A DNA stretch of 64,000 bases, taken from Paraphaeosphaeria minitans. Lineage: Eukaryota; Ascomycota; Dothideomycetes; Pleosporales; Didymosphaeriaceae. The position numbers were made by a program, and so were the translations under genes. Positions 13,111-25,979 of the stretch are shown piece after piece; position 1 is the stretch's first letter, and the number at the start of each line of letters is the position of its first letter. The DNA is taken from positions 1,074,001 through 1,138,000 of the forward strand of contig WJXW01000012.1 of NCBI GenBank assembly GCA_015832175.1, given 5' to 3'. The notes under the pieces were generated by a model that had not been told where the DNA came from, searched no databases, and was given only the letters and a program-made list of their open reading frames with translations.

Positions 13111-13649
13111 AGAGAGAAGGAGAGGAGAAGAATAGGGAGAATCTCTTACTACTAATTATAGGGGAGATTCTCGCACCCCTATAATTAAATAGAGGAGAAA
13201 GAAGGTCTATAAGCTTATAAATAAGCTCTTTAATCTCTTTTTCCTCTAATTCTTATTCTCTCTCTAATCTTTTCTTTCTTTTTTTTTTCTTTTCTTGTTT
13301 CTAGCTCTAAATTAATAATTCTAGGTAGTTAATAAATTAATTCTCTACTTACTTACTCTTATTCTATAATTATTATGCTTATATTTTATAGATTTAATAG
13401 CCTTTTAAATCTATTAAACTACTAATAAGTAAGAGCCTTTATAAGGCTATCTACTAGTATTTCGCTAGTCAGAAAATATTCTACTTAAAATAATCCTTTT
13501 GTATGCTCTTATTACAACCACATATTCTAAATATCTATATAGCGAAGTTAAGTAGTAATTCTTCTGTTCTTTCTAATTACTAAATAAATAGTTTAAAGAT
13601 TGTTATAATAGACCTTCTATAAAGGTTCTAGATCTAGAGTAAGCTTAGT

Positions 13650-14600
13650 AAAGAATCTCTTAATCGCTATAGCTTTTTTACTTATATATTTAAGCGCTAG
13701 AAGCTCTTCTTCTATTATTAAAGTAGTAATTATGTTCTATTAAGCTGCTTTCTATAGGATAGCTCCTCTAAACAATAGGATAATATATCTATAGGAAGAT
13801 TGCCGTGATATTAGATTATTAGCGAAAGAGGTATCTCTATATATTAGTAGATTAGGTTCATTGTAGCCACTAAAGACTATAGCCTACTATCTAGTTTAAT
13901 AGAGGTAAAGGATTACATAGTTAATAGTAGCAAGGTGTTCTTTGCTTAGATTTATTAAAAAGTGTTGGTTTGGCTTAATCTGTAATTAAGCATTTAAGGG
14001 TTAATAGTATACTATTGTGTAAAGGGTAAGAAGTAGGTTTAATTAATTACGTCTAGTCTATCGTATAAAGGGGCACTAAGGACCTTATGAAGTCTCTACC
14101 TCTTAGCGCTAACCTAAGTAGTGGGTCCTTATGCGGGTCCTTATAGGTAGGCAGGGCCTTATAAAGTCTCTACCTCTTAGCGCTGACCTAAGTAGTGGGT
14201 CCTTATGCGGGTCCCTATAGGTAGGCAGGCCCCTATTTCACTTAGTGCTATTTGTACGATAAACTGTACAGACAAAAAGTGTAATAGCTTTAATACTGCA
14301 AAGACTATATCTAGGCGTAGTATAATTACTGTGTAGAGAGCTAATCCTACCTCTTCTTAAAAGAGCTTTATTTCTTAAGGAGTAGCTTTTCCTGTGCTTA
14401 GAACAAGATCTTCTACTTATAGAGGTGTAGGAGGGAAGCTCCTAGAGTTTAAAAGGTTGAACTTTTTTGTAATCTTATTAATGTAGGTATTATAGACTAG
14501 AGAAATTAATCTTACTTCTCTATCCCTAATCACTTAAACACCTAGGAACTACTCTACTAGTCCTTTTAATTTAATCTCGTATTTGTTCGCAATCTTCTTC
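13650..14600 (-). pseudogene. Copia E pol relic: RNase H and reverse transcriptase parts
   Basis: On the minus strand, 14456-14590 reads as the Copia reverse transcriptase/RNase H connection, with FLGV, then VIRDREVRLISL and YINKITKKF, close to the family pattern FLGI..RDR...I.LSQ..YI.KIL..F. Further downstream, about 13650-13880, it gives the RNase H pattern with an SFANN.ISRQSS.RYI segment and a later EEELLAL, matching the Copia D..(A/F)....SR.S..GY and E.E..AL blocks. Stops interrupt both. A small TA-flanked element (14061-14259) lies between the two blocks. Confidence 0.75.
14061..14259. mobile_element. 199-bp MITE-like element, TA-flanked, with internal 74-bp tandem repeat
   Basis: Terminal inverted repeats of about 20 bp (TCGTATAAAGGGGCACTAAG at 14061-14080; CTTAGTGCTATTTGTACGA at 14241-14259) are flanked by TA on both sides (14059-14060 and 14260-14261), as in Tc1/mariner/pogo-type transposition. 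The interior is two near-identical copies of a 74-bp unit (about 14081-14229) and is clearly richer in GC than its surroundings. There is no coding capacity, so it would be non-autonomous. It is inserted within Copia E pol, so it is younger than E. Confidence 0.7.
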
Positions 14601-17600
14601 TAAAAATCTAGGGCTTCTTTCTCTTTACTCTTATAATAGAGAAGAAGAATATTGTTAATCTAAAATAGAATAATAATACTTTAATTACTGTTAAAGAAAA
14701 GGCATAGCTCTTCTAGTGAAGCTAAGAGTCTATAAGATTAAAGTAATCCCGCAAATTCCTTATACTAAAGAAGTGGTAAATTTCTTAAGCTATACAAAGC
14801 TTAATTTAATCTTACACACTTTCCTAGCTTTTTAAAACTATTAGGTAAATTACAAGTTACTAGATTAGGAGCTATAATAAAAGTATTTAGAAACGCTCCT
14901 ACTCTATTAAATTATAAGATTTCTAGATTAAATTCTGCTACTAGAGCTATAGTTAATTAAAAAGATTTTACTACTAGGGTAGTAGTATAGGTAGAGTAGA
15001 GAGTATTCTTTTTCTAAAGATCTTCTCTTATAATAATTTAAGCTTTACACTTTTTAAAGTATCTATTTTAATTAGACTTATAAGTAAAGACCCACTTTAA
15101 AGGGAGCGGTCGCTCTAACACCTCTAATTATTTAATATCTATCTAGGTACCTTTATTTTATAAAGTTAAGATCTCCTTATAAGCAGTAAGGAGGAATAGC
15201 TTCCTATATAGATAATTATAAAGGTGTTTTTATAGGATTAGCTCTAGTGTAAGCTTATCTCTATAAGTCTAAGCTGTATAAGACGCTCTAGGCGCCTTTC
15301 TAAGTATAAAAGCGAATACTATTACATTTAGTGTAATATATTCTTCTTACTTAGACTAGGCCTCTACTACTTCTAGTATAAACGTGTGCTCTAATATTAT
15401 ATTAAGATTATTTTAAAGATAATTAGTAATTAGTGTATAAGCACCTAGCTTCTACCTACCCCCTAGCTAATTGTCCTAATTATTTTACTTCCTTAATTTT
15501 TGTAATAATAGATAGCAATTTATTAGTTAGTTAATTTCTAGTGCTTTACTACAATTTCGCCTACTTATTCTACTTACCTCTAGATAGATCTGCCTTCGCC
15601 TTTAGCGCACTAGTAGGTTATCTACTTTGTCTAGAGTAATTAAGTTGTCTACGCTAGGTTAATTAGCAACCTAATTAGTTTCTACTAATAAATAGGGTAT
15701 TAAATCCCTAGATTCTAGTAGGCTAGCTCTCCTAGTAGTGTACTAGTGGCTACTAGATATCTCTTAATTACTTAATAGATTACTCCTAAGATTACCTAGC
15801 TCTAGTGTCTAATTAGGGGTTATAAGTCCTATACTTCTTTTTCTACTTAAGCGAATTCTTAGCTGCTAGCTAGCTAAGCCTATAGCTTACTTAGTAGTAG
15901 GTACCTTAGATTCCTAATTACTTAGCTAGCCTACTTTGCTTTTAATTACCTAAAGGTTACCTATAGGTCTAGTAGTAGTTTTTATATACTTGTTTATTTT
16001 AGGAAGAATATTAAGCGCGTCTTTATACACTTCTTCTAGATTATTTAGCTCTCCTTCTTAGAGGCTTTCTACTATTTTTAACACTTCTATCTTTAGAATA
16101 GATTATTCCTCTAATCCTTTATAGAATAAGAACTTATTAAACCTTACGTTTTATGTAGTAATTAGCTAATTAAGCTAGGGAATCTATATTTAGTAGATAT
16201 TAGAAGCTTTATAGCCTACTAGGTATCTAATATAGCCCCTAGGATTTACTTTAAATCCTCTTCTATCTCGCCTAGCTGCACGCTCCTAATCTAAAGGATA
16301 AACCTAGCAGCTATAGGTATAGACAGCACTCTAGTTTAGATAAAGATTAGCTATCCTATATTGTATTTTTACTAGTTTAAAATAATAAAAATATTATCTA
16401 AACTAAGCATCTAACGTTTTATTAGGTGATTAATAGCCTAGCCTAGGTAATTATTCTCTAGGTCTCTTAGAGATTACCTAGGTTACGTGTGTAGTAGCAT
16501 AGTGCTCACAATCCTTTCTTAATATTCTAGTAATCTTTACACCTTAGGCTGTAGTTACTAGAGCTTATAGGGCTCTACTTCCTACATACCCTACTTAAAG
16601 GTGCTAGAGGTCCTTAGAATCTAATTTCTTAATATTAACCTAGGATAATCCTTTAGTAGTTACACTTATAATAATTAAACAAGAGTGGATTAGCTTATAT
16701 TATAAGAAAGTAAAGTTATACTCGCATTTTAGCTCTACTAAAATAATACCTTATTCTAGGCTTCTAATCCTAAAAGTGTAATCTAAACTAAAGTACTAAA
16801 TCTTTGCTTTCTTTAAATAAGCTTCTGATATAATAATATTTATATACAAAAGCCTTTTACTACTCTTACTCCTTAGAGTAGTAGATCTTCTATAAATCTC
16901 TTATTTTTCCTATATAAAGCGTTCTTAATTAGTCTATTACTAATTTCTAAGATTAGGAGGCTTTATATACCTGCCTCTACACTCTTATTTAATAATTAAA
17001 ACGTCCTAGGAATAAGTCTTTCGCGATTATTAACTAGGTGAACTGCTACAGCACTGTCTAGTATTATACATTCTAATAGAGGATGAGCGTTAGAATATAG
17101 AGTAGAGTAGACACCTAATACTCTATTGTCTATAGGCAGATTAAATAGGTTTAGTAGAGCAGTAGTAATACTACTAGAATACTTAATAGTTTAGTAGAGG
17201 ATTGTTTCTTATTCTATCCTACCTTTGTAATCACATTACGAAGGTTTAACTACTTAGGCTACTTAAGTTAATTAAGAATCTCTAATTTTTCTTTATTAGT
17301 AAGATTAAATAATAATATTCTATCCTAGGGTAATCTAGCTATCGCGATTTAAAGTCTTTAGCACTCTATTAGTTTCTACCTATAAGTATAGGGCTTATAG
17401 GGACAGTTTAGTTGTTTCTTTGTTTAATTAGATAAACTAGAACTATTAGAGTTAGTAGATTATCTTAATAATCTATTAAAAGTGGCAAATACCCCACTTA
17501 TTTTATTAGAACTAGATTAGATTAAATACTCCTAAATAAGCGCTAAAAATACCTTCCCTAAATTGTCTAGCGTAATCTAATTCTGTCCTAGCGTCTTATT

Positions 17601-18420
17601 CTAGATTAGCTGTTAGTTTATTAATTAGGCCTAATCTAGTGCTATACGCGCGGCGATTACATTTAGGAAATCTTAGGTAGTAAGCAGTTTACTAATTTCG
17701 CTAATTAAGTAGGTTTTTGCTTTTTAATAGAGGAGCTACTACTCTTTAAACTAGGTCTTAGGACTTTGTCTTGCCTACTTAGCCTTCTTAAGCTAAGTGT
17801 AGTATAAAGCTTAAACATTATTCTATATAGCTTCTTTATTTAGTGCGAGATCTTCCTTTAAAAGTTAAATTAGGAACTAAAGCGTAGTATAGCGTGTATT
17901 AACTAGAGTAATTATAGTAGGAGCAAGTAGATTAGGCGATACTATAGTGTTTACCTAAGTCTAGAAATTCTGTATCTTAGTATAGTCTGCTTACTAGTCT
18001 AAAACTGCTACTCTATATTCCACTATTTATAAAGGAAAGCTCTTCTTATCTATTTTATACTTAGTAAGCTCTGCTTTGTATAATTAAATACTTACTATAA
18101 AGGCTATATCTATAATTAGTAATAGTTTCTGTAGGAGCAAAGTTCTAGCTTTACGTAATTAATTACTAGAGCGTTAATCGCCTCTAGGTTCATTTAGTTC
18201 TAGATTCCTTTTAAGTTTACTTAGAATTAAAGCTAGACAAACTAGTAGGGCTAGCTAGCGCGATTAATAAGCTGTACTTCTACTATGTTAATTATTTTTA
18301 TAATTAGAAATAGAGGGGTTATATTATAGAGAGGTTCTAAATAGAGTGTTGTATAATAATTTAAGCGTTACTAAGTAGGTAGGGAGAATTATCCTACGTT
18401 CTAAGTGCTAGGCTTATAAC

Positions 18421-18615
18421 TGTTGTAGTAAAAAGGGCTTAAACTATTATAGGATATTCAGGAGTAGAGTTATAAAGAATACAAATAGCTAATTATAGGA
18501 AAGAATGCCAAAAGGGCAGACTATATACAAAAGAAACGAGCCTCTTGGGAAGAATCCCGTGATATAAATTAGTGGATTTAGAAAGAATCACGGAAGTAAG
18601 TGTTTTACTTTAACA
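18421..18615 (-). repeat. 5' LTR of Copia element E
   Basis: This 195-bp LTR runs TGTTGTAGTA...TTTAACA, with both ends intact. It pairs with 4801-4995. The TSD TTTCT follows at 18616-18620, after which Gypsy A resumes (TTTATTTAG..., as in copy B at about 10677). Confidence 0.9.
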
Positions 18616-19286
18616 TTTCTTTATTTAGTTTTTTAAGGTTATTAATTTATATACTACTACGTAAGAGTTTCTTATGTAGTTTCTGTTTAAGTTCTTATTT
18701 ATATATATCCTAAAGAGATTTATTGTTCTAGTTAAGTTGCACAGCGTATCTATAAAACTTAGCTATATACTTAGCTATATACTTAGCTACTAATTACTTC
18801 TAAGTTATAGTCTAAATCTTTGCTTTTGCAATAGAGTCCTTATTAGTAATTCTAAAGAGTTATTTAAGGCATTTTTTAAAGTTATTATAATTCTTAATAA
18901 TATTAACTACATTAGCATATTTATTTTTGTAATTATTGTTATTATTATTGTGGTCTATTCCTAGGTACTTTTTAAGGTAGAAATAGATCTATAATTCTAT
19001 ATCTCCTTGCATATATATTACTATAAAGATAACCTTTTTTTTATCTTTAAGGGATTTATCTAAGTTAAAGAAGTAGAGGTCTAACTAGAAAATCTTAACG
19101 TTAGTTTAAGATTGTTCGCTAAAGTAGAGATTAGGTTTATACACCTTACTGCTATCCTTTATAGGAGTAATCTTAGTGGCAGCTAAAGCTGTAGAAGAGG
19201 TAGAAGTTTATAAAGTACTTATATTAAGGGTATTTAAGATATTAAATCTAAGAGGGTAGCTAGTCCTAAAGGGTTAAGGTTAGTTC
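18616..19286 (-). mobile_element. Gypsy copy A, 5' internal block and start of 5' LTR
   Basis: This continues copy A after Copia E: TSD TTTCT 18616-18620, then the 5' untranslated and gag-proximal sequence colinear with B 10677-11287, then the first 47 bp of the A 5' LTR (19240-19286, beginning TATTAAATCT). The LTR is broken at AGTTC (19282-19286) by insertion of Gypsy C and resumes at 39055. Confidence 0.88.
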
Positions 19287-19717
19287 TGTTAAATCCAAGA
19301 GGATAGCTAGTCCTAAAGGGTTAAGGTTGGTTCTTAGGCAGGAGTACTTACAGAAGGTAGAAGGTCTTATTAATATAATAGTATCTTACGAAGTGTAATA
19401 AGTTAATAATTTAGTCTACTAGAATCTAAATAATAGATTAATAAACAGATTAAATATAAATATAGAGAGTCTATCCTCGCGTTCCTATATACTAAGTAAA
19501 GTCCACTCTATAGGGAGCGCTCTATAGAGAGCGCTCTATAAAGAGTGGTTATATGTGTTATGCTCTAGTATAGAGCAATTAAGCGCTCTATAGAGAGTAG
19601 TAACGTAACTTCTTTATTTAAGGCGTAGCTAGCATTAAATCCTTATTTAATCTATACTACGCGCCTACTAGGTACAAAACTAGCTTCTTACTATTATATA
19701 GATTTTAGATCCTAACA
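19287..19717 (-). repeat. 3' LTR of Gypsy C (431 bp variant)
   Basis: It begins TGTTAAATCC and ends GATCCTAACA, both ends intact, and pairs in length and sequence with 38619-39049. The first roughly 210 bp match the LTRs of A, B and D. The rest is unrelated and carries repeated GCGCTCTATAGAG palindromic units (about 19525-19590) in place of the CTTAGTG units. Confidence 0.9.
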
Positions 19718-19799
19718 TTATCCTCTCTTTTTTACAGATTTGTCCTAAATTATATATTTAGATCTTAGCTATTATTACGTAAGCTGTTCTACTAACCCT

Positions 19800-20320
19800 G
19801 CTTACTATAAGTACGTCTATTAGTATTATGCCTAGTAATTCTACTATTTAAAAACATTAATTGTATCCCAAGATTTAAGAAGCTAACATTATTATAGAGA
19901 ACTTTTATATTAACTATAGTTTTAAAGGTTCTCTTTACTATATTATACTAGATTTAGGTTTAAAGTGTTCTAAATATGTTCGCTTAGGTCGTCTATGTGT
20001 AAATATAAGCTAGTTGTTACTAGATAAGACTTGAAAGGAGTATAAGAAAAAGGTTAAGAAAAATAAGAAAGTGTTATCTCTCCTAATAGTATAGTTATTA
20101 TAAAATAAAAAGATACTAGCTTAGGCTAAAGAGCGTGCTTATAAGAAGACGTTATATCTAGCTATAGAAATAACTGCAGATAGTAAGGACATAAATATAG
20201 ATACTGTTAATTGTCCTACTACTACAGCGACTGTTAGTTACTCTGTAGCAATATAGTTAACGCTTAACATAGTAGATACTATAGCGTTAGTACTATAATC
20301 CTCCTAGGTATGTTTATATT
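19800..20320 (+). pseudogene. Relic of an antisense Cys-rich frame in Gypsy C
   Basis: Opposite to gag-pol, between the chromodomain end of pol and the 3' LTR, the plus strand reads as an interrupted protein. Its core (about 19950-20050) is LKCSKYVRLGRLCVN followed by SWLLLDKT and a lysine-rich, likely coiled-coil segment. The pattern C.xCVR.GR.CVN.SW..LD.T is one I recognise from abundant fungal hypothetical proteins tied to Gypsy elements. It differs from the version in copies B and D, so this module differs together with the LTR. The function is unknown. Confidence 0.55.
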
Positions 20321-23300
20321 TCTAATAGAATTCTTTAATCTTTTGCTAATAGTTTCTTAGATTGTTTTTTAGTTTCTAGGTGTTTTTGCTATATAGGTAA
20401 CCTTTCTACTTAATAAGGTATGTGTTATTATACTAATTGTATTCTAGAATTCTTTTAACCTTAAATTTATTTTCTTCTTTAGTCTGGTAGTAGAAGGTGG
20501 TTTCAACTAGTGTATTAGGGTCTGCTGGTTCTAGTAGTAATACGTAGAATACTAGGTGTATCTTTGCATCTAGCGGTAGTTCTAACTTATAGTTTACTAG
20601 TAATATTTACTTAGAAATGCAAAATAGTCTAATTTTAACGTAATCTAGTTTCTTGTGTTTTTTCTTCTAAGTTTAAAGGTTCTTTGTAAGTAGATATACT
20701 TTATCCCCCTTCTTTAGCTAAAGTGCTATTTTTCATTTTCTATTTTAATATAAAATTAATTACTGCTAAGCTTTTTTAAAGTTCTCTTAGAGTTGTTAGT
20801 GTATTTTCTTTATATTTTCTACTATATCTATAGCTTCTTTTGCTTTAATTATCGTAGGAAATTGTTAATTAAAGAGATATAGGTGTCTTCTATAGTTTAC
20901 ATAGAATAGTGTATGTCCTAATACTACTAATACTTTATTATTATAGACTAACTGTGCTATAGGTAGTAATAAAACCTAGTTATTCTTCTAACTATTGTAG
21001 TAGATGCGTAGGTATATTTCTATAGTTTAGTTTGTACGTTCTATCTATCTGTCTATTTATAGATAGTAAGCTGTTAATAGCTTTCTTTTTATTCTAAGTA
21101 AGGCTATAAGCGTTATCTAGTAATTTAACGTAAAGAGCTTATCTCTGTTACTAATAATTATTTTTAAGATTCTGTAATATCTAATTAGTTAGTCTAGAAT
21201 AAGAAAAGCAAGTTCTTTTGCTATTATTCTTTTAAGGCATAGAATAAGCTTAATATACTTAGTTAGTTAGTAGACTACTACTAGTATACTGTCGTATTTA
21301 ATTCCTATTATTAGATCCTTAGAGTTTAGAATTCCTATAATAAAATCTATAGTAATATATTCCTATAGTGCTGTTAGTATTCTAATTGCTTACATCTCTC
21401 TATATTTAAGATATATACTGTGTTTATTTCTCTAGCATTCTACACATTTATAGATATAAGTTATTACAGCTTCCTTAATTCCTTTAAAGGTGTAATTCCT
21501 TTAGATAAGTTCTATTATCTTTGTAATGCCTAGGTGTCTATACATAGGGTTATTGTAGTATTGTTAGATAATCTTAGTCTGTAGATATTCTAGAACTTCT
21601 TAGTTAATTACTAAAAGTTAATTTAGTTCTACTGTTAGTTCTAGAGATCTATCTTTAGCTTTATAAAGAATTATAGAGAAGGTTTTTGTTTTTTCTTTTA
21701 CTAGATTACTTTGTTAGCTAAGAGCGTCTACTCTGCTATTTTCTTTTCTAGCTATATAGATAATTTTAAACTTATACTGCCTAGTAGTCTATAACTATCT
21801 TTGTTATTATAGCGTAAGTTCTTTTGTTATTATAAACCTTAGAAGGTTCTTATAATCTATATAGATTTCTAGCGTTAAGTAACTAAGCGCGTAGATCCTC
21901 TAGTGCTTTAAAACTTTAATAATAGCGTAGAGTTCTTTATTATGTACATTATATTGTATTTTAGCGTTATTAAACTTGCATAAGTAGTAGGTAATTAGGT
22001 GCTATTTACTATTACGTTCTTATTTAGCGTAGGCGCCTAGTATAAGATCGCTAGCGTCTATTTTAAAGCGTAGTAGTTCATCACTTCTAAAATAAACAAG
22101 AATAGGTTCTATAATATATACTATCTTAAGGAGTTAGAATAACATTCTGCACTTATTTGTCTATTTAAAGGGTACGTTCTTCTTTATAAGATTTGTTAAG
22201 GGTATTGTAACCTTTACGTAATTTTAGATAAATTGTTAGTTAAATCTATAAAATTCTAAGAATTCTTAGATGTTCTTAGCTATTTTAAGTATTAGCTAGT
22301 TCTTAATATATTTAACTTTACTTAGTGCTATCTTAATTCCTTCTATAATAATAATATGTCCTAGGAATTCAAGTTATTTAATATTAAACTTACATTTCTT
22401 AAGTTTAATGCAAAGGTATACTTTGTCTAGTGCTTCTAGTACTATCTATATATGCTTAGTGTGGTCTAATTCGCTTTTGGAAAAGATAAGGATATTGTCT
22501 ATATACGTAATAATAAATATATCTAGATATTTACAAAGTACGTTATTAATAAGTGCTATAAAAGCTACTAGTGTATTTATAAGTCTAAAAGGCATAACTT
22601 TATATTTAAATAGTCTATAGCGTAATTAAAACACTATTTTCTATTCTTTACCTTTCTTAATTTGTATAAAGTAGTAACTATCTCTTAGATCTATTATTAT
22701 AAATATCTTAGCTTAAGATAGTTAATCTCGTAACTCTATAATATTTAATAGTAGATATTAGTTCTTTATTGTTATGTTATTAAGTTATTAGTAGTTAACG
22801 CATAGTCTGTCTAATCTATCCTTTTTCTTAACAAATATAAAAGGGCTTACTACTAGTAACTTTAATAGTTATATATATCCTTTCTTAAGGTTTATTTTAA
22901 TAAAATTACGTTCTTTAAAGAGTTTTTCTCCTATCTTACTATATAGTGGCTTAAAGGGTAGCGTCTTCCCTTCTTTTAGATCTATTATAAGATCCTAGAG
23001 TTAATGTTTAGGTAGGTTTACTTTTCCTTCCTTTTCTGTAAATATGTATATCTATTTCCTATACTCTTTTAGTAAGGTAAGGGGTGTGCTATTGTCCTCC
23101 TTCTTATACTTCTTAACCTAGTAGTTCCTGCTAGTGTCTGCTAAAGTATATTTCTATTTTTTAACTATCTATCGCAGTATTATATTATTAATAACTCCTT
23201 TATCTACTATTATTTTTAGTTAATGCGTAGGCTTTGCTTATAATGCATAATTATAGTGTTTAAATAATATTTTCTTTATACCCTAGTAAATCTGCAGGTT

Positions 23301-25266
23301 GTGTATTATTAACTAAAGTAATCTTAAAACTAACTTATACTTAGATCCTAGTAAGACATCTAAGGTAAGTTCCTCTCTATATCCTTAGACTATTATTATA
23401 GTAGTAACCTTTTAGTATATCTAAAGTGTCTTAGGCATTAGGGATCTATTCACAACATAGATAATATAGGGTACTTCTTTCTCTAATATTATAAGTCCTA
23501 CTTGCCTTGCTATCTAATAAGATATAAAGTTCTTTTCTACTCCTAAGTCTATAAAAGCTTAAGCCTATATTCCTTTAAGCTATACTAGTAGCTTAACTAA
23601 TACTATGCTTACTATAGCATTTAATTTAATAAAGGCGTTTTCTTATCCAAGTTTAGGCCTAAAAAAGATATCTATTTATATAGGTTATAGTTAAGTTCTA
23701 GTGCCTAGTATGCGTTTCTAAGTATCTGCTTTTATTCTTAAGTACGTAGTTTATATAGATTGTCTTCTTCTTTCTATAAGGATGTTCTACTGTGTTTCCT
23801 CCTATAGTCTTCACTATTTCTGTGTACTAGTTAAATTAGTAGTTCTATTATTACTTCTTACGTAGGGCAGTTTACAAAGCTGTCTAAACGTTTAGCTATA
23901 TAGTAGTATTTATAGTCTTAGTTTAGATACGTGTACTAGTATAGTTATATATAGTCTCTATTAATAAGCATATTACAGTATTTATTACCCTTTAGCGTAA
24001 AGTAAGGAAAGTATTTTACTTATTATTTATCCTAGAGGTGTTTATCGCAAGCTATAATAGGGCAGTCTATCTATATTTATCTATAGCGCAGTTTCCTTCT
24101 AGGTTATTTCTTATTCTCCTCTTTCTCTACTTTATATTATGCGTATGTTAGTTCTTCGCAATGCATCCATATATAGAATTAGTGTATAAGATTTTAGTAG
24201 CCTAGATAGTACTTTAGTATATAGTCTAACTTCTTATTTTTATAGGGTTATATTCCTTTTAGTGCCTAGTAGGGTTCTATATAGTCCTAAATATTTAGTT
24301 TATACTTAGGTGATATAGGCTTATCTTCTTCCTACCTACTTTATAGATAAGAAGTAGGAGATTTTAGTATCTCTTCTATATTTTCTATGTTATAGTATAC
24401 GTTAAACTTATCTTCTAGATCTTTGTATAATTATAAGTTAGGTAAATCTAATTACTTACTTTATTCTAGTGTAACGCGTTAGTAACTAAATAGCATTATA
24501 ATAACTTCTTATTCCTTATTAGGTTCTTAGTGTTTAATAGTTAGTATATTTAACTTAGTTTAATAGACTTTGTTCTTTAATCTATAGTTCCTAGCTATAT
24601 AGCCTAGTTTACTACATGTAAAGCATTTATAGGTCTTAGTTATTAGTTATTAACTTCTATTAGAGACGCGTTTATTAGGCTACTTAGGGCCTATTCTTCC
24701 TTCTTTTCTTTTACCTATATAGTTAAACTAGATATCTTCTATTAGTTCGTATCTCTAGTAGTTCTTTAGCTGTTGCTTTTAGACAATTCTAATAAGATTC
24801 TTATAAACCACTTTTGCTAGTTGTCTAAAGCTTATTACCCTAGAGTTTTAGTAGAGCTCCTATTATAGTAAAAACTATTCTCTATTAATTCTAATAGTTT
24901 CTTTATATACTTCTTTAAGGTTAGTAATTTACGCACTACTACGTAAAAGTTCTTTATATAGTTTCTATTTAAGTCCTTATTTGTACATGTCCTAGAGAGA
25001 TTTATTATCCTAGTTAAGCTACACAGCGTATCTGCGAAACTTAGCTATATACTTAGCTACTAATTATTTCTAAGTTATAGTCTAAATCTTTACTTTCGTA
25101 ATAGAGTCCTTATTAGCAATCCTAAAGAGTTATTTAAGGTATTTCTTAAAATTGTTATAATCCTTAATAATATTAACTGTATTAGCGTGCTTATTTGCGT
25201 AATTGTTATTATTATTGTTATAGTCTATTCCTAGGTACTTTTTAAGGTAGAAATAGATCTATAATC

Positions 25267-25482
25267 TATAAGGTCTAGTTATAGGCAATAGTACTTGCTT
25301 TACACCAGAAAGGATAGTAAAAGTATAACTCTAGTAATATTAATAGAATAATACTCATCTTGTGCGGAGTTAGTGCGCAGCGTAGGTTTTGTGTAGCTAG
25401 CTTACTTAGCGCATAGACCCTCTATAAGGCCTTAGCGCTAGATACTATAACACTATAATAATATTGTAATCTACCTATTATA
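25267..25482 (-). repeat. 3' LTR of Gypsy F
   Basis: This 216-bp LTR reads TATAAGGTCTAG...CTATTATA on the plus strand (RIP-altered from TGTAAGG...CGTTACA). It is the inverted partner of 38277-38492, which preserves the TGTAACGGG end. Both LTRs of one element lying in opposite orientation is the key sign of the later inversion. Confidence 0.88.
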
Positions 25483-25979
25483 GAACCTCCCCCTCTAGCT
25501 GCAGTCCTCTGCAGTATACTATAGCTTTAATAAAAACCTCACCCTATAAAAAAGGAAAAGAGTGTCTATAGGGGTGCGTGTTGTATACGCTATAATAGCG
25601 TATCATAGGTAAATAGTGCGTGTTATAAACGCATTTTACGTGTTATTTATTATAAAGCTCCTACGCCTTCTGTTTACTATAGCCTTTTATAATATAGGGT
25701 AGTAGGGCTATATAGTGTTAATATTATTTTAATCTTTATGTGCTCTCTACCTATATAACACACTAATAATTTATTCTTAGTATAGGTATAGCGCTTAACC
25801 TTTAACTTAATTATTTAAGATACTGTACTACCTAGTACCTAAATATATTAAGAAGTCTAATCTCTATAACACTACCGCCTTTGCGTTTAGTAGAGATACT
25901 AAGTATATAGACTATAATATAGTGCTTATAACTTATATACACTACGCGCAGAACTTAGTAAAGCTTCCTAAAGACTATA

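Larger units (their letters stand above)
11703..13450. other. Unassigned block of Copia E between pol and the 3' LTR
   Basis: About 1.7 kb lies beyond the RNase H relic of Copia E and before its 3' LTR, where Copia elements usually have almost nothing. It contains a short hairpin (11740-11791), a 42-bp tandem repeat (from 12985), and a purine-rich stretch at about 13060-13220. Stops are frequent. Reading TAA/TAG as former CAA/CAG gives plausible longer plus-strand frames, so it may be an extra (antisense) ORF or another buried insertion. I could not find terminal repeats that would settle this. Confidence 0.4.
4801..18615 (-). mobile_element. Ty1/Copia element E, interrupted by Gypsy B
   Basis: Two 195-bp LTRs (4801-4995 and 18421-18615) start with TGTTGT and end with TTTAACA (RIP-changed to TTTAATA in the left copy). 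They are flanked by the direct duplication TTTCT (4796-4800, 18616-18620) inside Gypsy A. A purine tract (AAGGGGTG on the minus strand, about 4996-5003) next to the left LTR fits a polypurine tract and sets the minus orientation. Minus-strand relics of Copia RNase H and reverse transcriptase lie at about 13.65-14.6 kb. Gypsy B interrupts the element at 5115-11697. Without B it is about 7.2 kb, long for Copia; the excess lies between pol and the 3' LTR. Confidence 0.88.
19287..25266 (-). mobile_element. Ty3/Gypsy copy C, 3' block (variant LTR)
   Basis: Minus-strand Gypsy inserted in the 5' LTR of copy A; TSD AGTTC at 19282-19286 and 39050-39054. Its pol region is closely colinear with copies A and B. 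Its 431-bp LTR and the sequence next to it (to about 20320) are of a different type. The block stops at 25266, where the LTR of Gypsy F starts after TAATC. The short 5' remainder of C is found inverted at 38029-38276 and its 5' LTR at 38619-39049. Reverse transcriptase relics lie around 22400-22620 on the minus strand; the open plus-strand frame there is only their shadow. Confidence 0.88.

Noticed and set aside
22408..22620. Open plus-strand frame in Gypsy C
   Set aside because: It is the antisense shadow of the reverse transcriptase domain on the minus strand; the same shadow recurs at 34754-35098 opposite copy D.
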